Assembly (NCBI RefSeq): GCF_021213805.1
Contig: NZ_JAJQJI010000006.1
Coordinates: 1-64,000 of the forward strand
From: Mycobacterium sp. MYCO198283
GTDB taxonomy: Bacteria > Actinomycetota > Actinomycetes > Mycobacteriales > Mycobacteriaceae
Length of the DNA: 64,000 bases
Reading direction: 5' to 3'
Below, in pieces: positions 19,993 through 34,581 of this stretch (the stretch's first letter is position 1; each line of letters opens with the position of its first letter). Below the pieces are notes generated by a model. It worked only from the letters and a program-made list of their open reading frames with translations. It did not search any database and had not been told where the DNA came from. Made by a program: the position numbers and the translations under genes.

Positions 19993-20854
19993 CGGGCTTG
20001 CCACGGCCGAAGTAGGTCTCCTGGCTCGCGGTGCTGACCAGCTCGCCGCTGCGGTTGTACATGGTCGCCGACGCCAGCCCGCGGCCGTCGATCCCGCTGG
20101 GCGACACCTGGTCTGAGAGCACCCAGTCGGAGAGGTCGACCGGCCGGTGGAACCACAGGGCGTGGTCGATGAGCGCCGAGAACGAATGCCGCGAGGTGGT
20201 GCGGCGCATCGCGGTTGCCGTCTCCAGCATCGTGGTGCCGGAGACGTAGGTGAGTAGGCAGCTGCCCAACACGGGGTCGGCCGGCACGGGGGCGACGGGC
20301 CGCCACCACATCCGGATGTGCGGCGACGGGGTGTGCTGGTCCAGGGAGAGCCGGGGCGGCGGGTCGACGTAGCGGCGGTCCAGCGGGTGCGGGCTGACCC
20401 ACCAGCCGCCGAACTCCTCGGCGTAGGGGCGCAGCAGTTCCTGCACCGGCGGCAGGCTTTCCGGATCCGGCAGCTCCGGCAGCGGCTGGTGGTATTCGAT
20501 GCCGTCGACGGTGCCGCTGAGCGACGCGAGCGCCTCCAGCAGCACCTGGCCGTCCTGCACGGCGGTCACCCGGCGCGTGGACAGGGTGCCGCCGTCGCGG
20601 AGCCGGGTGACGTGCAAGTCGACCGGGTAGCGGGCGTCGCCGGCGCGCAGGAAGTAGACGTGCACGCTGTGCGGACGACGGTCGGGGACCGTGCGGCTGG
20701 CCGCCATGAGCGCCTGTGCCGCGATGTGGCCGCCGACGATGTGGTGTGCCGGGTTGTCCAGTTGCCTGGCGCGAAAGCTGTTGTCGTCGAGCGCCGCCAG
20801 GTCGAGGGAGGCCAGCACGTCGTCGAGGTAGTCGGCGGTCACGGACGGCATCAT
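19982..20854 (-). CDS. tesB: Acyl-CoA thioesterase II (TesB-like)
   Basis: A 290-residue double-hotdog thioesterase hydrolysing medium to long acyl-CoAs. Family landmarks are FRARQLDNPAHHIVGGHIAAQAL at the start of the first hotdog, VHVYFLRAGD, and in the second hotdog the SALIDHALWFHRP segment that carries the catalytic Asp. Length is normal. The start lies 9 bases after the photolyase stop on the same strand, so the two are probably co-transcribed, although no functional link is obvious. Confidence 0.92.
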   Translation of the reverse strand: MMPSVTADYLDDVLASLDLAALDDNSFRARQLDNPAHHIVGGHIAAQALMAASRTVPDRRPHSVHVYFLRAGDARYPVDLHVTRLRDGGTLSTRRVTAVQDGQVLLEALASLSGTVDGIEYHQPLPELPDPESLPPVQELLRPYAEEFGGWWVSPHPLDRRYVDPPPRLSLDQHTPSPHIRMWWRPVAPVPADPVLGSCLLTYVSGTTMLETATAMRRTTSRHSFSALIDHALWFHRPVDLSDWVLSDQVSPSGIDGRGLASATMYNRSGELVSTASQETYFGRGKPATP

Positions 20855-20863
20855 GCCTGCCGG

Positions 20864-22360
20864 TCAGAACTGCCGGCGCCTCGCCTCCTGTTCGAGGACC
20901 GCGTCGAGGTCCTTGAGACGTTGCATGTTCTGCACGATGCGCCGGGTGCGGTGGTTGTTCTCCAGCAGCTCGCGGTGCCGGTGCACGAACGTCCAGTAGC
21001 CGGCCGTGAACGGACACGCGTCGTCGCCGAGCCGTTGCTTCGGGTCATAGGCGCAGTGGCCGCAGTGGTCGCTCATCCGGTTGATGTAGGCGCCGCCCGC
21101 CGCGTAGGGCTTGGTGGCGAGCCGGCCGCCGTCGGCGTGTTGGCTCATGCCGACGACGTTGGTCGGCATCACCCAGCGGAAGCCGTCGACGTAGGCGGTG
21201 GAGAACCAGTCGCTGAGCTCGGCCGGTTCAAAGCCGCGCTGCAGGGCGAAATTGCCGAGGATCATCAGCCGCTGGATGTGGTGCGTCCAGCCGCGGTCGC
21301 GCAGCCCGTTGAGCGCGTGGCGCAGGCATTCGGCGGTGACCGCGTCGGCGTCGAGGTCCTTCCACCAGTCCGGCAGCGGCGTACGGGCGTTCAGCTTGTT
21401 GTTGCCGCGGGTGTAGCCGCGACCGAAGTGCCAATAGAGGTGCCACATGTATTCGCGCCAGCCAAGGATCTGCCGAATGAAGCCCTCGACCGCGGCGAGC
21501 GGCGCCTTGCCGTCGTGATAGGCCTGCTCGGCGGCGTTGACGGCGTCGAGCGGATGCAGCACCGCGAGGTTCAGCGGCACCGACAGCAGCGAGTGCGACA
21601 TCGCCCAGTCGCCGCCCATGATCGCGTCCTCGTAGCGGCCGAACGTCGCCAGCCGGTGTTCGATGAACCGCTTCAGCGCGCGCTGCGCCTCGGCCGGCGT
21701 GACGGCGAACAGGCGCGGGCCGTCGTCGCCGACGGTGTCGAGGTTCATCGCGTCGAGGTCGGCGCGGACCTGCGCGTCGATGTCGTCTTCGCGCGGCTGG
21801 TATGGCGGCGGGACGCCGAGGGTCTCCTGCTGCTTCGGCGGTGACTCGCGGTTCTCCTCGTCGTAGTTCCAGCGGTTGCCCACCGGATCCTCGCCGGCCA
21901 TCAGCACGTCGAACCGGCGGCGCTGGTCGCGGTAGAAGTCCTCCATGCGAAAGCGGGTGCGATTGCCCGCCCACGCTTCGAAGTCCTTGCGCGGCAGCGC
22001 GAACATCGGCGTCGGCAGCACATCGGCCACCAGCCCGCGCTCCTTGAGGCGGTGCACGAAGTCCTCGGCCGCGAACGAGGTGGGCTGCTGCACCAGCACC
22101 GGACGGTCGAAGCGTTCGAGGGCGTCGGTGTAGGTGTCGGCCTTGAGGTAGGTGGCGCGGTCTTTCAGGTCCTGTTTGGCATGCCGCAGCGCCGACAGCA
22201 CGATGTGCAGCTTCTGGCGGTGGTAGCGGCGCTTGCGCAGCGCGTGCTCGGCCTCGATCAGCACCACTTCGCGGTGCGCGTGCTCGCCGCCGTGCATGCG
22301 GGGTCCCAGCTGGTCGGCGAACAGCCACAGCGGGGTGTCGTCGCGCACCTTTGCGGTCAT
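20864..22360 (-). CDS. Iron-sulfur cryptochrome/photolyase (FeS-BCP, PhrB-like)
   Basis: A 498-residue member of the prokaryotic (6-4) photolyase / FeS-BCP class. The N-terminal antenna domain begins LWLFADQLGP. The C-terminal FAD domain holds MSHSLLSVPLNLAVLHP, the RQILGWREYMW segment and the four Cys ligands of a [4Fe-4S] cluster at C345, C433, C436 and C449. Their spacing (88, 3, 13) equals that of Agrobacterium PhrB (C350, C438, C441, C454). PhrB repairs (6-4) photoproducts using FAD and a ribolumazine antenna. It is first in a two-gene operon with tesB, divergent from tRNA-Pro. Confidence 0.93.
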   Translation of the reverse strand: MTAKVRDDTPLWLFADQLGPRMHGGEHAHREVVLIEAEHALRKRRYHRQKLHIVLSALRHAKQDLKDRATYLKADTYTDALERFDRPVLVQQPTSFAAEDFVHRLKERGLVADVLPTPMFALPRKDFEAWAGNRTRFRMEDFYRDQRRRFDVLMAGEDPVGNRWNYDEENRESPPKQQETLGVPPPYQPREDDIDAQVRADLDAMNLDTVGDDGPRLFAVTPAEAQRALKRFIEHRLATFGRYEDAIMGGDWAMSHSLLSVPLNLAVLHPLDAVNAAEQAYHDGKAPLAAVEGFIRQILGWREYMWHLYWHFGRGYTRGNNKLNARTPLPDWWKDLDADAVTAECLRHALNGLRDRGWTHHIQRLMILGNFALQRGFEPAELSDWFSTAYVDGFRWVMPTNVVGMSQHADGGRLATKPYAAGGAYINRMSDHCGHCAYDPKQRLGDDACPFTAGYWTFVHRHRELLENNHRTRRIVQNMQRLKDLDAVLEQEARRRQF

Positions 22361-22473
22361 GGTTCGCAGATGCCCGCCGCGCCCGCGAACGTAACGCCAC
22401 GGCGGTTTTCCGAGCCAGATGTCGCCATGACGTCACACTCGGCGCGGGTTTCGATCGGCGCGCCGGCCTGCGG

Positions 22474-22479
22474 TAAGCT
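22474..22479 (+). promoter_or_regulatory. Possible -10 element of the tRNA-Pro gene
   Basis: TAAGCT fits the mycobacterial TANNNT -10 consensus and is 33 bases before the mature tRNA, giving a precursor leader of about 25 bases. No convincing -35 is visible. Confidence 0.3.
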
Positions 22480-22511
22480 TCCGTGGCGTCGCCGGCTCTG
22501 CTTGGCGGCAG

Positions 22512-22585
<74 letters not shown>

Positions 22586-22606
22586 CTAGCATTACCGCAG
22601 GTCAGC

Positions 22607-22634
22607 GGCACTTTCCGGAGATGCGGAAGGTGCC
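22607..22634 (+). terminator. Hairpin terminator after tRNA-Pro
   Basis: GGCACTTTCCG (22607-22617) pairs with CGGAAGGTGCC (22624-22634) through 11 bp, one of them a G-U pair, with a 6-base loop. A short T-rich stretch follows (CTTTGGCTGTTT). It begins 22 bases past the tRNA. Confidence 0.65.
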
Positions 22635-22644
22635 CTTTGGCTGT

Positions 22645-22667
22645 TTGACCCAACCGAGTTGACCCAA
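22645..22667. repeat. Short direct repeat in a 249-bp intergenic stretch
   Basis: TTGACCCAA occurs twice (22645-22653 and 22659-22667), 14 bp apart start to start. The rest of the gap between the tRNA terminator and the aldo/keto reductase stop (22668-22834) shows no gene, hairpin or promoter that I can support. Confidence 0.35.
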
Positions 22668-22834
22668 ACCGGCACGCCGACGCCACGTTCGGCCCGCGGC
22701 AGGCGGCCGGCCACCCGCCCGAATCCGATCAGCCAGCGTTCGATCGGGACACGCCCCGCGCAAATTCGCCGATGGCGTCGCCAAGGCCAATGACGGAGTA
22801 GCTGCCGAGGGGAGGATCCGCCTACCGCGCGGGA

Positions 22835-24846
<2,012 letters not shown>

Positions 24847-24876
24847 GAGGGGTCTTTCGTTCAGGTCCGGGCGCGC

Positions 24877-26019
<1,143 letters not shown>

Positions 26020-26787
26020 TCAGCTCTCGCGCGCCCGGTAGATCTGCTGCTTGATCTCCCGGTAGGCCTGCACCCGCGACATCACCGCGTCGATGGCCGA
26101 GCTGCGCTGCAGGGTGTCCGGCGTGGCCTCGATGCCGTAGAGCATGGCGCTCAGCTTCGCGTGCAGCTCCGCACGCTGCTCGGCGGTCTCGGCGTTCCTC
26201 CGTTCCGTGCGCAGCGATTCGTCGATCAGCGCCGCTTCCCGCGCACACCGCCCGATCAGCTCGACGCGTTCGAAAGCCGCGCCCTCCAGGTGGGCGGCGG
26301 TGGTGTTCGCCTCGGCGAGCAGCCGACGGTCGTCGCTGTTAGGCGTGTCGAGGGCGGACAGCTCGGCGGCGACGTTGCGCAGGGCATGCGCGCGCCGAAG
26401 ATTGTCGACCACCGCGTGGATGTCTTCGGTGAAGTCGACGTCACCGAGCCAGCCGGCGCGAGCCGCTTCCGATGCGGCCACCTGCCGCACCGCGGCCTCC
26501 GCCTGCTCGACGAGGGCGGCGTTGTCCGCGCCGAGCGTCCGGATGCGGTCCTGCTTGAGCGCGAGGGCCTGCGCCGCCTGCTCGACGCGCGCCCGCTCGG
26601 CCGCCGCGATCCGGCGCTCATGGTGGGCGTTGACCGCCCACACGGCGAGACTGACGACACCGACGATCGCCGCGATGACGCCGAGGGCGATCCACACCGG
26701 TTTCGGGATCATCGTGAGCAGGCCGATGACGACGACCACCAGGAACGCCAGGCCCTTGCCCGCCCCACCGTCTGAACCTCTGCTCAT
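26020..26787 (-). CDS. Membrane-anchored coiled-coil protein, unknown function
   Basis: A 255-residue protein I do not recognise. Residues about 12-27 and 31-52 form two hydrophobic helices (GLAFLVVVVIGLLTMI; ALGVIAAIVGVVSLAVW). The remaining 200 residues are a charged Ala/Glu/Arg-rich helical region typical of coiled coils, broken once near GWLGDVDFTEDIHAV. There is no enzymatic motif. It probably sits in the inner membrane with the coiled coil in the cytoplasm. It is divergent from the APC permease across a 156-bp gap. Confidence 0.75.
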   Translation of the reverse strand: MSRGSDGGAGKGLAFLVVVVIGLLTMIPKPVWIALGVIAAIVGVVSLAVWAVNAHHERRIAAAERARVEQAAQALALKQDRIRTLGADNAALVEQAEAAVRQVAASEAARAGWLGDVDFTEDIHAVVDNLRRAHALRNVAAELSALDTPNSDDRRLLAEANTTAAHLEGAAFERVELIGRCAREAALIDESLRTERRNAETAEQRAELHAKLSAMLYGIEATPDTLQRSSAIDAVMSRVQAYREIKQQIYRARES

Positions 26788-26943
26788 GCTTCCCCCGGCG
26801 TCGAGATGGCCGCCTCGCTGCGGCTGGCCGGATAGTAGCGACGCGTACCGACAAGTTCCGGCAGTTATTTACCTGTTCGTCAGCCGACCGTCGCCGCGAC
26901 CTTTAACGTTCCCGGCAGTATCGCCAGCGCAGTTCGGAGGCTC

Positions 26944-28410
26944 ATGACGGCAGAGAACGCACCCGGCCCTGCCGTCGAGGCGGTCTATCAGGACAGCGGA
27001 TACGCACCCGAACTGACCCGGACACTCGGCGGCTTCCAGGTCTTCGCCATCTCGTTCGCGTTCATCTCCGTCGCCGTCGGCGTGTTCGGCACCTATGACG
27101 ATGTGCTGAAAACGGCCGGGCCGGTGGGCATCTGGCTGTGGGTGATCGCGGCGATCGGGCAGACACTGGTCGCGCTGGTGGTCGCGCAATTCGCCGCACG
27201 CATCGCGCTCAGCGGCTCGTCGTACCAGTGGGCGTCGCGCCTGGCGAATCCGAAGGTTGGATGGATGTTCGGCTGGCTGACCTTCTGGTATCTGGCGATC
27301 GCCGTCGTCGCCATCGACAACGCGTTGGCCGGTCAGGCGCTGATGCCGCTGCTCGGCATGTCCGAAAGTGAGGCCACCGCAAGGATTCTCACCGTCGTCA
27401 TCCTGCTGCTGCAAGCTCTTGTGGTGATCGCCTCGACCAGGTTGCTCGGCATCATCACCTCGAGCGCCGTGGCGTTGGAAATCGGCATCGTGCTCGTGCT
27501 CGTCCTGGCGCTGGTGGTGGTGATGCTCGTCAGCAGCGACGCCCAGTTCGGAAACCTCACCTCTCGCGGCGTGGCCGCCGGCAGCAGCGACTACTACGCC
27601 ATCGGCGGTGGGCTCATGGCCGGCATGATAATGGGCCTGACGACGCTCGTCGGATTCGATTCGGCCGCCAACCTCGCCGAGGAGGCCAAGGATCCGTTTC
27701 GGAGTGTGCCCCGCGCGATCGTCGCCTCGGTGGTCGCCGCCGGCGTCGCAGGGCTGCTGTTCCTGGTCGCGCTGACGCTGGCGATCAAGGACATCGACGC
27801 CGTGACCAACAGCGGGTCTCCCGTCGCCGCCATCATCCGCAGCCAGCTCGGACCGGTCATCGAACGAATCTTCCTGGTGGGCATCGTCTTTGCGATGTTC
27901 GGTGCGGGCACCGTCGTGATGGCCGCATGCGCTCGGCAGGTCTTCGCCATGGCGCGCGACGCCCGCTTCCCCGCACACGGCCTGATGCGGCGCGTCAGTC
28001 CTCGCACCAAGACGCCGGTCCCGGCGACCCTGCTGATCCTCGGGGTGGGCGTGGTGCTGATGGTGGCCCTACCCGGCCAAGCCCTGATCGAGCTGATCGT
28101 CGCGTCGACCATCCTGCCCGCGCTCATCTACGGCGCCGTCGTGGTCTTGTACCTGGCCGTGCGAAGACGCCTGGAGCGCAGGGACGGCGGGTTCAGCCTC
28201 GGCCGTTTCGAACTGCCGGTCGCCGTCACCGCGCTCATCTGGGTGGCCCTGGCGCTGTTCATCCTGACGACCCCGGATGACGCGGTGGTTCCGAACCTCG
28301 TCGTGCTGGGGCTGATCGTGGCCGGTGGCGGCTACTTCGCGACGATGCTGCTCGTCAACCGGCAGGTGCTGGACGCCGAACCGGGCGTCGAGGAGTTCAG
28401 CGCTCGCTGA
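26944..28410 (+). CDS. APC-family amino acid / polyamine permease
   Basis: A 488-residue inner-membrane permease with about 12 helices. The start of helix 1 has FQVFAISFAFISVAVGVFGTY, in the place of the substrate-binding unwound helix, and GFDSAANLAEEAKDPFRSVPRAI is the conserved helix 6-7 loop of amino acid/GABA-type carriers. Transport of an amino acid or choline-like amine by proton symport is likely; specificity cannot be read. GGAGG lies 4-5 bases before the ATG. It converges on the lipase gene with a 6-base gap. Confidence 0.9.
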   Translation: MTAENAPGPAVEAVYQDSGYAPELTRTLGGFQVFAISFAFISVAVGVFGTYDDVLKTAGPVGIWLWVIAAIGQTLVALVVAQFAARIALSGSSYQWASRLANPKVGWMFGWLTFWYLAIAVVAIDNALAGQALMPLLGMSESEATARILTVVILLLQALVVIASTRLLGIITSSAVALEIGIVLVLVLALVVVMLVSSDAQFGNLTSRGVAAGSSDYYAIGGGLMAGMIMGLTTLVGFDSAANLAEEAKDPFRSVPRAIVASVVAAGVAGLLFLVALTLAIKDIDAVTNSGSPVAAIIRSQLGPVIERIFLVGIVFAMFGAGTVVMAACARQVFAMARDARFPAHGLMRRVSPRTKTPVPATLLILGVGVVLMVALPGQALIELIVASTILPALIYGAVVVLYLAVRRRLERRDGGFSLGRFELPVAVTALIWVALALFILTTPDDAVVPNLVVLGLIVAGGGYFATMLLVNRQVLDAEPGVEEFSAR

Positions 28411-28416
28411 GCGCCG

Positions 28417-29763
28417 CTAAGTATCCAGCTCCGAGAGCGGCCGGCGCTCGACACCCCGGCCGGTGACGACCTTCGCGGTGATGGCGGCGAGCCGTCCCAT
28501 CCCGCGGTAGGTCGACGGGTTGAACAGCGTCGGCCAGGTGGTGCGTAGCCGGTGCTCGTCGAGGGGCCGGCCGGCGAACCGGTCGCGAAGCCACCGCAAC
28601 GCCATCGGTGCGGACAGCGGATGCAGCGCGAGATGTTCGCAGAACCGGTCGCGGTGATAGGTGACATGGGTGCCGCCGGCCCGGTAGATGCGCACGAGCT
28701 CGTCGATGTCGTCGACGGAGATGATGCGGTCGAACGCGGCTTGGATGACGAGCAACGGTATGGCGGGCGCGCTGGTGCCGAGCCGGATGTGGTCGAAGAC
28801 GTGCTGCACCTCGGGCAGCTCGAGGATCTCCTCGAGCGGGCGGTCGAGCATCGACGCCATGTCTTTCCGGGCGAGCCGCATCACGGCCTGGGCGGTGGTC
28901 ATCTTGCTCATCCGTTCGAGCATCGCGCGGCCGTCGTCGTTGGCGTGCGCCTCGAACAGCGCCCGCAGGTCCGGGTAGCGGTGCATCAGCGCGACCACGA
29001 CCATCGCCGGCAGACCGGAGAAGAACTTGCCGTTGAGGCGGTGGTAGGTGTTGCCGAGGTCGCCGACGGGGGAGCCGAGCACCGCGCCGACGACGTTGAG
29101 TTCCGGCGCATAGCTGTCGTACACCTCGGCCGCCCACGCGCTCGCCAGGCCGCCACCCGAGTAGCCCCACAACCCGATCGGCGCGCTGCTCGACAGTCCC
29201 AGCGGCTCATGGTTGATCGCGGCACGCAGGCCGTCCAGCACGCAGAAGCCGGGCTCGAACGGCGCCCCGAACACACCGTGCGGCCCGCCGTGATCCGGTA
29301 CGGACACCGCCCAGCCCTCGGCGAGGGCAGCGGCGACGAACAGCAGCTCGAACTGCGCGAACGAGCCGGCGGCGCGCGCACGTCGACGCAACGCGTAGGA
29401 CGGGAAGCAGCGACCGGACACCGCGTCGATCGCACACTGATAGGACAGGATCGGATGCGGCTCGCCGGCTGCGCGGTGCTGCGGCACCAGGACGGTCGTG
29501 ACCGTCGTCATGGGCCCGTTGTCCATGTCGTGAGTGCGGTACAGCAGCTGCGTCGCGGTGAACTGCTGGGGGATCGTGCCGAGGAACGCCAGCGGCACGG
29601 TGCGCGACCGCAGCACGGTTCCCGGTGCGGCGTCGTCGGAGCCCGCCGGCGGCTGGTAGAACGGGTCGACGTGCGGCAGCTGCGGGCGTTCGCCGCGGCG
29701 GCGGCTGAACCGCCCCGGCCGCGGCGCGTCCGCCTGACCTGCGACCCCGCTCTTCGCGTCCAC
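28417..29763 (-). CDS. Lipase of the fungal-secretory-lipase (LIP) family (Rv1592c-like)
   Basis: A 448-residue alpha/beta hydrolase closely resembling M. tuberculosis Rv1592c in length and order. It has the [10 protein letters not shown]-terminus, [31 protein letters not shown], the nucleophile elbow [14 protein letters not shown] and the late HYLHPLSAP-type region with the catalytic His ([11 protein letters not shown]). It probably hydrolyses acylglycerols or other esters. GTG 29763 is chosen by homology; the frame is open to 29919, but that would run into the neighbouring promoter. There is no classical signal peptide. Confidence 0.88.
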   Translation of the reverse strand: MDAKSGVAGQADAPRPGRFSRRRGERPQLPHVDPFYQPPAGSDDAAPGTVLRSRTVPLAFLGTIPQQFTATQLLYRTHDMDNGPMTTVTTVLVPQHRAAGEPHPILSYQCAIDAVSGRCFPSYALRRRARAAGSFAQFELLFVAAALAEGWAVSVPDHGGPHGVFGAPFEPGFCVLDGLRAAINHEPLGLSSSAPIGLWGYSGGGLASAWAAEVYDSYAPELNVVGAVLGSPVGDLGNTYHRLNGKFFSGLPAMVVVALMHRYPDLRALFEAHANDDGRAMLERMSKMTTAQAVMRLARKDMASMLDRPLEEILELPEVQHVFDHIRLGTSAPAIPLLVIQAAFDRIISVDDIDELVRIYRAGGTHVTYHRDRFCEHLALHPLSAPMALRWLRDRFAGRPLDEHRLRTTWPTLFNPSTYRGMGRLAAITAKVVTGRGVERRPLSELDT

Positions 29764-29921
29764 GATGTCGACGTACCCACTTCCCGACGATCCGTCGCGC
29801 CGGCGTAGCGCAGACCACAGCAGGCGCGGTCTGCGGCACCGGTGAGCCACGTCCTGCGATAGCGTCAGAGGCGAGTACGTCACAGATCGGACACCGAACG
29901 AGAAGTCCCGGGAGAGCACAC

Positions 29922-32159
<2,238 letters not shown>

Positions 32160-32269
32160 CGGGCGCGACGTCGTCGGGCATTGCGGAGCCTATTCCGCCG
32201 GGCGCCGGCAGTCCGTCCGGTCCAACCCACCGGCCGGGTGCCGACCGATCGCGATGGCACGGTGATGTA

Positions 32270-32295
32270 CCCGGACCGTCGGTCCGGGATACAGT
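32270..32295 (+). promoter_or_regulatory. Palindromic operator overlapping a promoter of the acyl-CoA dehydrogenase
   Basis: CCCGGACC-GTC-GGTCCGGG (32270-32288) is a perfect palindrome with 8-bp arms. TACAGT (32290-32295), a good mycobacterial -10, starts 1 base after it, so the palindrome occupies the -35/-10 spacer. The predicted transcript would have a leader of about 45 bases to ATG 32347. The position suits a repressor site; the regulator is unknown and not adjacent. Confidence 0.55.
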
Positions 32296-32346
32296 TGTGC
32301 ACTGAACGGCCGAATCGACCGGACGTGCCCGAAAGGACGAGTGACC

Positions 32347-33558
32347 ATGTCGTTTTCGCTGGAGCTGACCGACGACGTCATCGAGGTGCGGGACTGGGTG
32401 CACCAGTTCGCCGCCGACGTCGTGCGTCCCGCCGCCGCCGAGTGGGACGAGCGCGAGGAGACCCCGTGGCCGATCATCCAGGAGGCCGCCAAGGTCGGGC
32501 TCTACTCCATGGAGCTGTTCGCCACCCAGGCAGCCGAGCCGACGGGCCTGGGCATGCTGACGGTGTTCGAGGAACTGTTCTGGGGCGATGCGGGGATCGC
32601 GCTGTCGATCCTGGGAACCGGGCTGGCCGCGGCGTCGCTGGCCGCCAACGGCACACCCGAGCAGATGGGGGAATGGCTGCCGCAGATGTTCGGCACCCCC
32701 GAGGAACCGCTGCTGGCGTCGTTCTGCTCCTCGGAGCCCGGGGCGGGATCCGACGTCGGCGCCATCCTGACGCGGGCCCGCTACGACGAGGCGAGCGACG
32801 AATGGGTGCTCAACGGCGTCAAGACCTGGGCGACGAACGGCGGCATCGCGAACGTCCACATCGTCGTCGCGTCCGTCCATTCCGACCTCGGCTCCCGCGG
32901 ACAGGCGACCTTCATCATCCCGCCCGACACCCCCGGCTTCAAGCAGGGCCAGAAGTTCAAGAAACACGGCATCCGCGCCTCGCACACCGCCGAGGTGATC
33001 CTCGAAGACGTGCGCATCCCGGGCTCGCTGATCATCGGCGGCAAGGAGAAGTTCGACGAACGGATCGCTCGCGCCCGCGAGGGCAAGCGGACCTCCGGCC
33101 AGGCGGCGCTGAAGACGTTCGAGCGCACCCGGCCCACCGTCGGCGCCATGGCGTTGGGCGTGGCGCGCGCCGCCTACGAGTACGCGCTCGAGTACGCGCA
33201 GCAGCGTGAGCAGTTCGGCCGGCCGATCGGCGACTTCCAAGCCATCGCCTTCAAGCTCGCCGACATGAAGACCCGCATCGACGCGGCCCGCATGCTGGTG
33301 TGGCGGGCCGGCTGGATGGCGCGCAACAACAAGCCGTTCGACAACGCGGAAGGCTCCATGGCCAAGCTCGTCGCCAGCGAGACCGCGGTCTACGTCACCG
33401 ACGAGGCGATCCAGATCCTGGGTGGCAACGGCTACACCCGGGACTACCCGGTGGAGCGCATGCACCGCGACGCCAAGATCTTCACGATCTTCGAGGGCAC
33501 CAGCGAGATTCAGCGCCTCGTGATGGGGCGGGCCATCACCGGGCTGCCGGTGAGGTAG
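32347..33558 (+). CDS. Acyl-CoA dehydrogenase (FadE family)
   Basis: A 403-residue flavoenzyme that introduces the alpha-beta double bond in acyl-CoA. The FAD and substrate signatures CSSEPGAGSDVG and WVLNGVKTWATNGG are followed by the REQFGRPIGDFQAIAFKLADM block and by FEGTSEIQRLVMGR, whose Glu is at the usual catalytic base position. ATG 32347 is preferred over GTG 32341 because AAAGGA (32332-32337) is then 9 bases away. The 3' end overlaps the convergent DUF998 gene by 49 bases. Confidence 0.92.
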   Translation: MSFSLELTDDVIEVRDWVHQFAADVVRPAAAEWDEREETPWPIIQEAAKVGLYSMELFATQAAEPTGLGMLTVFEELFWGDAGIALSILGTGLAAASLAANGTPEQMGEWLPQMFGTPEEPLLASFCSSEPGAGSDVGAILTRARYDEASDEWVLNGVKTWATNGGIANVHIVVASVHSDLGSRGQATFIIPPDTPGFKQGQKFKKHGIRASHTAEVILEDVRIPGSLIIGGKEKFDERIARAREGKRTSGQAALKTFERTRPTVGAMALGVARAAYEYALEYAQQREQFGRPIGDFQAIAFKLADMKTRIDAARMLVWRAGWMARNNKPFDNAEGSMAKLVASETAVYVTDEAIQILGGNGYTRDYPVERMHRDAKIFTIFEGTSEIQRLVMGRAITGLPVR

Positions 33559-34118
33559 CCCGCGAGCAGCACCTCGGCGAGCTGGATCGGGTAGACCGCC
33601 CCCCGCTCCCACACCGCGTCGGGCACCAGCAGCGGGACGCCCGCGGTCATCGCGGCGACCATCATCGCCAGCGACAGCAGACCAACCCCGCCGACCGCCA
33701 CGAGCGCCCGGCCGAACCCCGTCGCGCGCCCGGCGAGCGCGCCACCCGCCGCCACCGCCGCGGCGTTCCCGCCGAGGATGGCCGCCGCCGCGCCCACGAC
33801 GTGCGCCGACCCGGCGTCCGATGGCACCAGCGCGATCAGCACCATCCCGGCGACGTGCACCGCGGCGGCGCACCGCAGCGCCCGATCCCGGCGCCGGGTG
33901 CCGACCACCGTCGCCACCGCGACGAGGACGCCGCTCGACAGGAACGACGTGTTCATCAGCGCGGCGCGCGGCGACCGCGCGGTGCCGAGGTCGCTGATCA
34001 CGTCCTCGGTATAGCGGTATCCCGGAAACCCGCGGGCCGCAACGGCTTCCGCCACGACGAAGCAGGCCGCCGCGGCGACCAGTGCGGCGGCGGTCGCCCG
34101 CCTACTGCGCGGTGGCAA
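33510..34118 (-). CDS. DUF998 family membrane protein
   Basis: A 202-residue protein with about six membrane helices. The first helix is followed by the loop GYRYTEDVISDLGT, which resembles the DUF998 hallmark after helix 1 (YxxxxxxISxLG). Helices are Ala/Val/Gly rich. The function of DUF998 is unknown. It is the downstream partner of the small thioesterase, whose stop overlaps its start by 17 bases. Confidence 0.82.
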   Translation of the reverse strand: MPPRSRRATAAALVAAAACFVVAEAVAARGFPGYRYTEDVISDLGTARSPRAALMNTSFLSSGVLVAVATVVGTRRRDRALRCAAAVHVAGMVLIALVPSDAGSAHVVGAAAAILGGNAAAVAAGGALAGRATGFGRALVAVGGVGLLSLAMMVAAMTAGVPLLVPDAVWERGAVYPIQLAEVLLAGYLTGSPVMARPITRR

Positions 34119-34545
34119 GGAGCGTCCGCACCTGCGGGGGGATCGGGATCGGCCGTCGGTTCTCCCGGTCGACGTAGACGTGCACCCAGTGGCCGACTGC
34201 GGCGACCGGCGCGGGCGCGTCCGCGGCCGCGCCGAACAACGCGAGCCGGTAGGTGACGCTGCTGGTGCCCAGCCGGGTCACCGTCAGCCCGACCGTCAGC
34301 GGATCCGGGAACTTCAGCTCGGCGAAGTAGCGGCAACCCGACTCGGCCACCACCCCCAGCCACGGCACGGCGAGCGGGTCGACGCCGAGCGTGGTGTCGA
34401 TCCAGGCGTTGATCGCGGTGTCGAACAGCGAGTAGTAGACGGCGTTGTTGAGGTGGCCGAACATGTCGTTGTCGGTCCAGCGGGTCAGCACCGGCCAGTG
34501 AACGGCGAAGTCGGCGCTGGTCAGCTCCCGCTCGGCACCGGTCAT
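34102..34545 (-). CDS. Hotdog-fold acyl-CoA thioesterase (4HBT type)
   Basis: A 147-residue single hotdog enzyme. The 4-hydroxybenzoyl-CoA thioesterase signature is visible as VLTRWTDNDMFGHLNNAVYYSLFDTA, where the Asp is the usual catalytic residue. RRPIPIPPQVRTLL closes the domain. It hydrolyses an acyl-CoA of unknown chain length. ATG 34545 is used; the frame is open upstream but would run into the divergent alcohol dehydrogenase. The short 36-base gap to that gene leaves little room for two promoters. Confidence 0.88.
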   Translation of the reverse strand: MTGAERELTSADFAVHWPVLTRWTDNDMFGHLNNAVYYSLFDTAINAWIDTTLGVDPLAVPWLGVVAESGCRYFAELKFPDPLTVGLTVTRLGTSSVTYRLALFGAAADAPAPVAAVGHWVHVYVDRENRRPIPIPPQVRTLLATAQ

Positions 34546-34581
34546 GCTGTGCAGTCTCGCAGAAGTGGAAGGCTGGTCCTC

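Noticed and set aside
22427..22434. TGACGTCA palindrome between the photolyase and tRNA genes
   Set aside because: Too short to be meaningful and without a second site or promoter alignment.
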